Shown here: positions 1-4,331 of the stretch, one piece after another
Layout of the letters: each line of letters begins with the position of its first letter
How positions within the stretch are numbered: the first letter of the stretch is position 1
Assembly (NCBI GenBank): GCA_007118765.1
Contig: SKQZ01000127.1
Coordinates: 1-7,277 of the forward strand
Length of the DNA stretch: 7,277 nucleotides
Source of the DNA: Candidatus Hydrogenedentota bacterium
GTDB taxonomy: Bacteria; Hydrogenedentota; Hydrogenedentia; Hydrogenedentales; CAITNO01
Direction: 5' to 3'
Program-made: the position numbers and the translations under genes
The notes under the pieces: generated by a model
The model's database searches: none
What the model was told of the DNA's origin: nothing
The model's input: the letters and a program-made list of their open reading frames with translations, nothing else

Positions 1-650
1 ACGTACACGCTGTCATCGGCCCCAACGGCGCAGGCAAATCCACGCTGGCGAATACCATTATGGGGCTGCACGGATACACGGCCCATGAAGGCGATATTCT
101 GTTCGACGGCGAATCGCTGCGGGATGTGCCTGTGGATGAGCGCGCGCGTCGGGGCATTACCCTGGCATGGCAGGAACCCGCCCGTTTCGAGGGGCTTTCC
201 GTGCACAAGTTCATTACGGCGGGCGCCGCGAAAAAGAACCGCCGGCATGCCATGGAATTGCTGGAGCTGCTGGGGCTTGACGGCAACACGTATATTGACC
301 GCAACGTGGATCGCACACTCAGCGGCGGCGAGCGCAAACGCATCGAATTGGCCTCCATTCTGGCAATGGCCCCGCGCGTGGTGCTGATGGACGAACCGGA
401 CTCCGGCATAGACGTGGAGGCGCTGCAGCGCATTTTCGCCGCCCTGCACGGGTTGAAAAGCAAGGGCATCACGGTCATCCTGATAACCCACAGCCTTGCC
501 GTGCTTGAGCAGGCCGACCATGCCTTTCTCATGTGTCACGGGAGACTGCTGGACAAAGGCAGCATTGACCGTATCGGCGGCTATTTCACCAATAAATGCA
601 TCCCCTGTGATCACAGAAATCAGCCTGATGCCGAGGAGGTGGTCGTATGA
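1..650 (+). CDS. sufC: SufC-type Fe-S cluster assembly ABC ATPase (SmsC-like), 5'-truncated
   Basis: This is the ATPase of a SUF-type iron-sulfur assembly complex; it is cytosolic and energises the SufB-like scaffold rather than transporting anything. The frame is open from position 3, giving about 215 visible residues. Family length is near 245-250, so roughly 30 N-terminal residues lie outside the window. Visible motifs in order are Walker A GPNGAGKST (nt 18-44), the Q-loop in AWQEPARFEG (Gln at 171), the signature LSGGERKR (from 318), Walker B VVLMDEPDSGID (catalytic Asp-Glu at 390-395) and the H-loop His in LITHS (489). The LSGGE..R and DE.DSG(I/L)D signatures are SufC-like rather than those of a general importer ATPase. 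The C-terminus carries a Cys-x-x-Cys (KCIPCDH, Cys at 597 and 606) that E. coli SufC lacks, as far as I recall. The gene overlaps the next by ATGA, so the two are translationally coupled. The minimal SMS-type assignment rests on the partner's short length. Confidence 0.9.
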   Translation, partial: VHAVIGPNGAGKSTLANTIMGLHGYTAHEGDILFDGESLRDVPVDERARRGITLAWQEPARFEGLSVHKFITAGAAKKNRRHAMELLELLGLDGNTYIDRNVDRTLSGGERKRIELASILAMAPRVVLMDEPDSGIDVEALQRIFAALHGLKSKGITVILITHSLAVLEQADHAFLMCHGRLLDKGSIDRIGGYFTNKCIPCDHRNQPDAEEVVV

Positions 651-1615
651 GTGATAGAGATATTGTTGCGGAACTGATGCAATCCATCGGGGTGGACCCC
701 AAACATCCCTTTGGCGAGGATGTGGCGCGCATCGAAGTGCATGAAAACCGTGTGGTGGGCGTACAGTTGGTGTCGGGGTTGCATGTGGACGCCAATGAGA
801 CCGACACCGGCATAGAGGCGGAAATACAGGTGGACGCGGGCGTACATATTGCCAAGCCGGTACATATTTGCTTCGGCGTCTTGCCGGAAGACGGCCTGCA
901 ACACATCAAATTGAACGTTCACATTCAGGAGGAGGCACGCGCCTCGTTTCTGGCGCATTGTACGTTCCCCAATGCCAAAGACGTGCAGCATCTAATGGAT
1001 GCGCAGATAGAGATTGATCCCGGCGCGCGCTACGACTATTTTGAGCGGCATGTACATGGAGAATACGGCGGCGTCAACGTGGTGCCACGTGCCAACGTCG
1101 TGGTGGGCGCGGGCGCTGAGTTTACCACCGAGTTTGAGTTGATCAAGGGGCGTGCGGGACGCATAGACTTTCGCTACGACACGATATGTCATGACCAAAG
1201 CATTACGGAAATGACGGCGCGGATCAACGGACGCGCCGATGATGTCATTACCATTTACGAAAAGGCAACCCTGCCGGGGGTGGAGGCGAAGGCCGCGCTC
1301 ATCAGCCACATTGCGCTGCGCGATACGGCGCGGGCCGAGATATTCAATGAGATCATCGCCTCGGGCGATCGTGCCCGCGGTCATGTGGACTGCAAAGAGA
1401 TCGTGGTGGGCGATGCCGTCGCCAAAGCCGTTCCCGCCGTGGAAGTGCGCAATCAAACCGCCCATGTCACACACGAGGCCGCCATCGGCAGTGTTGATTC
1501 CAAACAGTTGCAGACGTTGCTCAGTCGCGGGCTGGATGAAGAAGCGGCCACGGAACTCATCATCGAAGGGCTGCTGAGTAAAAAGAAAACCCGGGAATTT
1601 GGAGGTGAACGCTAA
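647..1615 (+). CDS. sufB: Short SufB/SufD-family Fe-S scaffold protein (SmsB-like)
   Basis: This is the scaffold partner of the upstream ATPase, on which iron-sulfur clusters are probably built. It has 322 residues, against roughly 420-495 for SufD and SufB of the full SUF system, and no separate SufD gene follows. This fits the minimal SMS type, where one B protein would form a homodimer. The middle (about residues 60-280) is the repetitive beta-helix-like region. The C-terminal part has the SufB landmarks: Cys249 in GHVDCKEIVVGD, aligning with E. coli SufB Cys405, and His276-Glu277 in AHVTHEA, aligning with His433-Glu434 at nearly the same spacing (27 versus 28 residues). The helical tail QLQTLLSRGLDEEAATELIIEGLL (positions 287-310 or so) is the part that normally docks SufC. 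The start is set by GAGGAGGT at 633-640 and by the ATGA overlap. Alignment to SufB by eye is confident at the C-terminus and loose elsewhere. Confidence 0.88.
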   Translation: MSDRDIVAELMQSIGVDPKHPFGEDVARIEVHENRVVGVQLVSGLHVDANETDTGIEAEIQVDAGVHIAKPVHICFGVLPEDGLQHIKLNVHIQEEARASFLAHCTFPNAKDVQHLMDAQIEIDPGARYDYFERHVHGEYGGVNVVPRANVVVGAGAEFTTEFELIKGRAGRIDFRYDTICHDQSITEMTARINGRADDVITIYEKATLPGVEAKAALISHIALRDTARAEIFNEIIASGDRARGHVDCKEIVVGDAVAKAVPAVEVRNQTAHVTHEAAIGSVDSKQLQTLLSRGLDEEAATELIIEGLLSKKKTREFGGER

Positions 1616-2592
1616 TGACAAGGGTGTTTGTAACACGACCTGTTCCGGATGCAGGGCTGCGCCTGCTGGAAGCGGCGCTGGGCGCCGATGCGGTGTTCAT
1701 GCGGCAGGAAGACTCGGCCATCCCCAGAAACGCGCTGTTGGAGCACGTAGGCGGCGCAGAGGCGGTTTTGTGCATGTTGTCCGAGCGGATGGATGCCGAA
1801 GTGATGGATGCCGCGGGCACGCAGTTAAAGGTGATTGCGAATCTTGCCGTGGGCTATGACAACATTGACGTGGAAGCGGCGCGGACACGGGGCATACATG
1901 TCACAAACACTCCCGACGTGCTTACCGATGCCACCGCCGACCTTGCATGGGCGCTTATTCTGAGCGCGGCACGGCGTGTCGGCGAAGGGGAACGCTTCTT
2001 GCGGGCCGACAAGTGGCAAGGCTGGGGCCCGAAGCAATTGCTTGGCATGTCCATTTTTGGCAAGACCCTGGGGATTTTCGGCATGGGACGTATCGGCCAA
2101 GCCGTGGCGCAACGGGCCGCCGGATTTAATATGGACGTGATTTACCATGATGCAAATCGGCTCTCACCCGAGGTGGAAACGGCGCTGCAGGCGACGTTTG
2201 TGGACAAGGAAACGCTGCTGGCAAGCTCGGATGTCCTGTCCATCCATTGCCCGCTGAATCCGCAGACCCGCCATGCCTTTACATGGACTGCCTTTGAAAA
2301 GATGAAGCCCACCGCCATACTGGTGAACACCGCCCGCGGCCCTGTTGTGAAAGAGGAGGACTTGTGCCGGGCTTTGGAGCAGGGCCTCATCTTCGCCGCC
2401 GGGCTTGACGTGTATGAACATGAGCCCGCGGTGTGTCCCGGTCTGATGCATCAGGAACGGGCCGTACTGTTGCCGCACCTTGGCAGCGCCACCACCGAGA
2501 CCCGTGACGCCATGGCCTCGCTGGCCGCCAACAACATTATCGCCGCGTTGCAGGGGAGGCGTCCGCCCAACTGTCTCAGTTGCTGCGGGTAA
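1615..2592 (+). CDS. D-2-hydroxyacid dehydrogenase, glyoxylate/hydroxypyruvate reductase type
   Basis: A cytosolic NAD(P)H-dependent oxidoreductase of 325 residues, the usual family length. It probably reduces glyoxylate or hydroxypyruvate to glycolate or D-glycerate, or the reverse. The substrate-binding loop motif NLAVGYDNID is at 76-85. The Rossmann GxGxxG is GMGRIG at 156-161. The catalytic triad is complete: Arg241 in NTARGP, Glu270 in YEHEP and His288 in LPHLGSAT. Asp179 at the end of the second Rossmann strand (VIYHDAN) favours NAD over NADP, but this is inference. The ATG overlaps the previous stop by one base (TAATG), and GGAGGTG at 1601-1607 fixes the start. Coupling to the Fe-S pair is clear, but the enzyme has no known role in cluster assembly. 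The end is unusual: after the typical PPN it closes with CLSCCG, three cysteines in six residues. Related enzymes (phosphoglycerate, lactate or gluconate-type dehydrogenases) share the fold, so the exact substrate is open. Confidence 0.88.
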   Translation: MTRVFVTRPVPDAGLRLLEAALGADAVFMRQEDSAIPRNALLEHVGGAEAVLCMLSERMDAEVMDAAGTQLKVIANLAVGYDNIDVEAARTRGIHVTNTPDVLTDATADLAWALILSAARRVGEGERFLRADKWQGWGPKQLLGMSIFGKTLGIFGMGRIGQAVAQRAAGFNMDVIYHDANRLSPEVETALQATFVDKETLLASSDVLSIHCPLNPQTRHAFTWTAFEKMKPTAILVNTARGPVVKEEDLCRALEQGLIFAAGLDVYEHEPAVCPGLMHQERAVLLPHLGSATTETRDAMASLAANNIIAALQGRRPPNCLSCCG

Positions 2593-2657
2593 TACTGCTC
2601 CGGCGTGCGGGGACGTTTGCCTCGCTTCCATCATTTACAACTAAGTTGCTCTATTTA

Positions 2658-2672
2658 TGCATCTTTGATGCA
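2658..2672. repeat. Perfect inverted repeat TGCATC-TTT-GATGCA
   Basis: Six-base perfect arms with a 3-nt loop, 66 bp after the dehydrogenase stop. No T-run follows, so it is not a standard intrinsic terminator. It is the first of three perfect hairpins spaced over about 95 bp. It could be an RNA 3'-end structure for the upstream operon or a protein-binding site. Confidence 0.5.
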
Positions 2673-2685
2673 GGATTATGGCTGT

Positions 2686-2703
2686 ACCGGCAAAATTGCC
2701 GGT
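2686..2703. repeat. Perfect inverted repeat ACCGGCAA-AA-TTGCCGGT
   Basis: Eight-base perfect arms around two bases. As RNA it would fold as a GC-rich stem with a small A/U loop. No U-tract follows (next bases TGAGACA), so a canonical intrinsic terminator is not supported. A non-canonical terminator, an RNA-stabilising hairpin for the upstream operon or an operator are all possible. Confidence 0.55.
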
Positions 2704-2716
2704 TGAGACAGGCGTG

Positions 2717-2741
2717 TTCTGTTGCGCTTGCATACACCATA
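2717..2741 (+). repeat. Intergenic repeat element, copy A (TTCTGTTGCGCTTGC ... TACACCATA)
   Basis: This 25-nt stretch shares TTCTGTTGCGC-(T/C)-TGC and then TACACCATA with 7181-7210. The second copy has five extra bases between the two blocks. Both copies are intergenic and in the same orientation, 4.4 kb apart. This copy is enclosed by TGAGACA (2704-2710) and its complement TGTCTCA (2747-2753). Function unknown. Confidence 0.4.
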
Positions 2742-2753
2742 AATGGTGTCTCA
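2734..2753. repeat. Perfect inverted repeat ACACCAT-AA-ATGGTGT with an overlapping alternative pairing
   Basis: ACACCAT (2734-2740) pairs with ATGGTGT (2743-2749) around AA. The last three bases also belong to TGTCTCA (2747-2753), complementary to TGAGACA at 2704-2710, so a longer stem-loop would compete with the small hairpin. It lies about 50 bp upstream of the gdhA -35 box, where an activator or repressor site would be plausible. Confidence 0.5.
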
Positions 2754-2797
2754 TAGTGTGTTCCGTGTTTCTAGGGGTATCATGCGGTGGCGATAAT

Positions 2798-2826
2798 TTG
2801 ACTTTCAACGGGAATATCCGTACACT
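2798..2826 (+). promoter_or_regulatory. Probable sigma70-type promoter of gdhA
   Basis: TTGACT (2798-2803, 5/6 to the -35 consensus) is followed by exactly 17 bases and TACACT (2821-2826, 4/6 to the -10 consensus). Transcription would begin near 2832-2834, giving a leader of about 105 nt before the gdhA ATG. This is the best promoter-like match I found in the gap. Confidence 0.6.
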
Positions 2827-2841
2827 ATGGTTAACCGGATA
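2815..2841. promoter_or_regulatory. Candidate operator: TATCCG-N15-CGGATA around the gdhA -10 box
   Basis: The half-sites TATCCG (2815-2820) and CGGATA (2836-2841) are exact complements with centres 21 bp apart, about two helical turns. They bracket the predicted -10 box and start site. A third TATCCG is at 2886-2891 in the leader hairpin, and TATCCGTA recurs at 4316-4323 before the next gene. Bound there, a dimeric regulator would occlude the promoter. No regulator can be named. Confidence 0.35.
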
Positions 2842-2847
2842 GGACCT

Positions 2848-2894
2848 GCCGCTTCTGCCAAGAGGAGGCGTTTCTAACCCGGAAATATCCGGGT
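2848..2894 (+). promoter_or_regulatory. Structured 5' leader of gdhA (two hairpins)
   Basis: Two stem-loops lie between the predicted start site and gdhA. The first (2848-2869) pairs GCC-G-CTTCT with AGAGG-A-GGC around GCCA, with one internal G/A mismatch. The second (2877-2894) pairs ACCCGGA with TCCGGGT around AATA, perfectly. The 3' arm of the first contains AGAGGAGG (2861-2868), which looks like a Shine-Dalgarno sequence but has no start codon at a usable distance. The true ribosome binding site lies 34 nt beyond the second hairpin. The leader matches no riboswitch class I can recognise. Confidence 0.4.
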
Positions 2895-2939
2895 CAAGGT
2901 CTGTCGGCCCTTTCCCTGCAACAATTCAAGGAGGATATC

Positions 2940-4280
2940 ATGTCCTATACGCAAAAGGTGTACGAACGTGTTGTAAAGAAGAACCCGGCTGAGCCCGAAT
3001 TTCATCAGGCCGTGCGTGAAGTGTTGGAAACGTTAAGCCCCGTGCTGGAACGCCACCCCGAGTACGAGGAGAACAACATTCTGGAGCGCTTGACCGAACC
3101 TGAGCGGGTCATTATGTTTCGGGTGCCGTGGTTTGACGACAAAGGGCGCGTCCAGGTGAATCGCGGTTTTCGTATTGAGTTTAACAGTGCCATTGGCCCG
3201 TATAAGGGCGGCATCCGCTTTCATCCAACAGTATACCTTGGCATACTCAAGTTTCTGGCTTTTGAGCAAGTGTTCAAGAATGCCTTGACCACCCAACCCC
3301 TTGGCGGCGGCAAAGGGGGGTCTGACTTTGATCCCAAGGGCAAGTCGGCCAACGAAATGATGCGCTTCTGCCAATCTTTCATGACCGAGCTGGCCCGTCA
3401 CATCGGCCCCAACACAGACATCCCCGCGGGCGACATAGGCGTGGGCGGTCGCGAAATCGGGTTTATGTTCGGCCAATACAAGCGCATGCGAAACGAGTTT
3501 ACGGGGGTGTTGACGGGCAAAGCCCTGAACTGGGGCGGTTCGTTGATTCGACCTGAAGCCACCGGCTATGGCGCCGTCTATTTTGCGCAAAATATGTTGC
3601 AGGCCAAAGGGGATAGTTTTGAAGGGAAGGTGTGTACCGTGTCGGGTTCGGGCAATGTGGCGCAATACACCATAGAAAAGCTGTTGGAACTGGGCGCCAA
3701 ACCGGTATCCGTATCGGATTCCAACGGCACAATTCATGATCCCGACGGCATAGACGAAGAGAAGCTCGCCTATATCATGGAATTGAAAAATGTATACCGC
3801 AGCCGCATCAAGGAATACGCCGACCGCTACAAGAACGCGGCATACTTGGAAGGGAAACGCCCGTGGGCCATTCCCTGCGACTGTGCATTCCCAAGTGCCA
3901 CCCAGAATGAAATAAACGGGGCGGAGGCTGCCTTGTTGATTAAACAGGGGTGTAAACTGGTCGCCGAAGGCGCCAATATGCCCACCGACCCCGAAGGGGT
4001 GGAAGCCTTTATTGCGAACAACGTGTTGTTCGGACCCGGCAAAGCGGCCAATGCCGGCGGTGTTGCCGTGTCCGGCCTCGAAATGGCGCAAAACGCGCAG
4101 CACACCAGCTGGACCCGCGAAGAAGTTGACAAGCGGCTGCAAGACATCATGGAAGCGATTCACGCCCAGGCGGCGGATGCTGCTGCGGAATATGACAAGC
4201 CGGGCAATTACGTTATGGGCGCCAATATCGCCGGGTTTGTTAAAGTGGCGGACGCCATGCTGGACCAAGGCGTGGTATAG
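2940..4280 (+). CDS. gdhA: NADP-dependent glutamate dehydrogenase
   Basis: It makes L-glutamate from 2-oxoglutarate, ammonium and NADPH (EC 1.4.1.4) as a cytosolic hexamer, a main entry point for nitrogen. It has 446 residues, full length for the class I family. Key residues fall almost exactly at Clostridium symbiosum GDH numbering: Lys89 (YKGGIRFHP), Lys113 (FKNALT), catalytic Lys125 (GGGKGGSDFDPKGKS), Asp165 (PAGDIGVGGREIG) and Ser378 (AVSGLEM). The Rossmann loop is SGSGNVAQ (235-242). The next strand ends in SDSNG (259-263), resembling the NADP enzymes rather than NAD-specific C. symbiosum GDH; cofactor choice is therefore inferred. The start is set by AAGGAGG at 2928-2934, five bases before ATG. 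It has its own promoter and structured leader and is followed after 51 bp, with no clear terminator, by the KaiC/PPDK-N fusion gene. The variants HPTVYL and TTQPLGGG fit a known subfamily, so are not anomalous. Confidence 0.95.
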   Translation: MSYTQKVYERVVKKNPAEPEFHQAVREVLETLSPVLERHPEYEENNILERLTEPERVIMFRVPWFDDKGRVQVNRGFRIEFNSAIGPYKGGIRFHPTVYLGILKFLAFEQVFKNALTTQPLGGGKGGSDFDPKGKSANEMMRFCQSFMTELARHIGPNTDIPAGDIGVGGREIGFMFGQYKRMRNEFTGVLTGKALNWGGSLIRPEATGYGAVYFAQNMLQAKGDSFEGKVCTVSGSGNVAQYTIEKLLELGAKPVSVSDSNGTIHDPDGIDEEKLAYIMELKNVYRSRIKEYADRYKNAAYLEGKRPWAIPCDCAFPSATQNEINGAEAALLIKQGCKLVAEGANMPTDPEGVEAFIANNVLFGPGKAANAGGVAVSGLEMAQNAQHTSWTREEVDKRLQDIMEAIHAQAADAAAEYDKPGNYVMGANIAGFVKVADAMLDQGVV

Positions 4281-4315
4281 ACACGCACACGGGACGCGTA
4301 CTATTTTGCGCCCTC

Positions 4316-4323
4316 TATCCGTA
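4316..4323 (+). promoter_or_regulatory. TATCCGTA motif before the PPDK-N fusion gene
   Basis: The octamer is identical to 2815-2822 at the gdhA promoter and sits 9 bp before the next start codon. It could be a shared operator or part of the ribosome-loading region. The same octamer occurs inside gdhA (3707-3714), so chance recurrence is possible. Confidence 0.2.
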
Positions 4324-4324
4324 T

Positions 4325-4329
4325 AAGGA
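4325..4329 (+). promoter_or_regulatory. Weak, closely spaced ribosome binding site (AAGGA)
   Basis: AAGGA is the only purine-rich match before the ATG at 4332, and only two bases separate them; optimum spacing is nearer 5-9. The other full-length genes here have full GGAGG sites with normal spacing. Translation of the 878-aa protein may therefore be low compared with gdhA. The TTG at 4338 would give better spacing and is an alternative start, costing two residues. Confidence 0.4.
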
Positions 4330-4331
4330 AT

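Noticed and set aside
2678..2842. 54-codon cysteine-rich + strand ORF in the gap before gdhA
   Set aside because: AGGA lies only two bases before ATG, codon use differs from the neighbouring genes, and it runs through the predicted promoter. An ORF this short is expected by chance.
3200..3320. Unusual glutamate dehydrogenase residues (HPTVYL, TTQPLGGG) as signs of a new function
   Set aside because: Similar variants occur in a known subfamily of bacterial glutamate dehydrogenases as I recall it, and all catalytic residues are intact.
3033..4268. 411-codon open frame on the minus strand across gdhA
   Set aside because: It is in codon-aligned antisense phase to gdhA, where a stop needs a sense TTA, CTA or TCA codon; these are rare in this GC-rich gene. 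No ribosome site and no recognisable protein.
4291..4313. Terminator between gdhA and the fusion gene
   Set aside because: GGG-A-CGC can pair with GCG-CCC, but the stem is short and bulged and no T-run follows.
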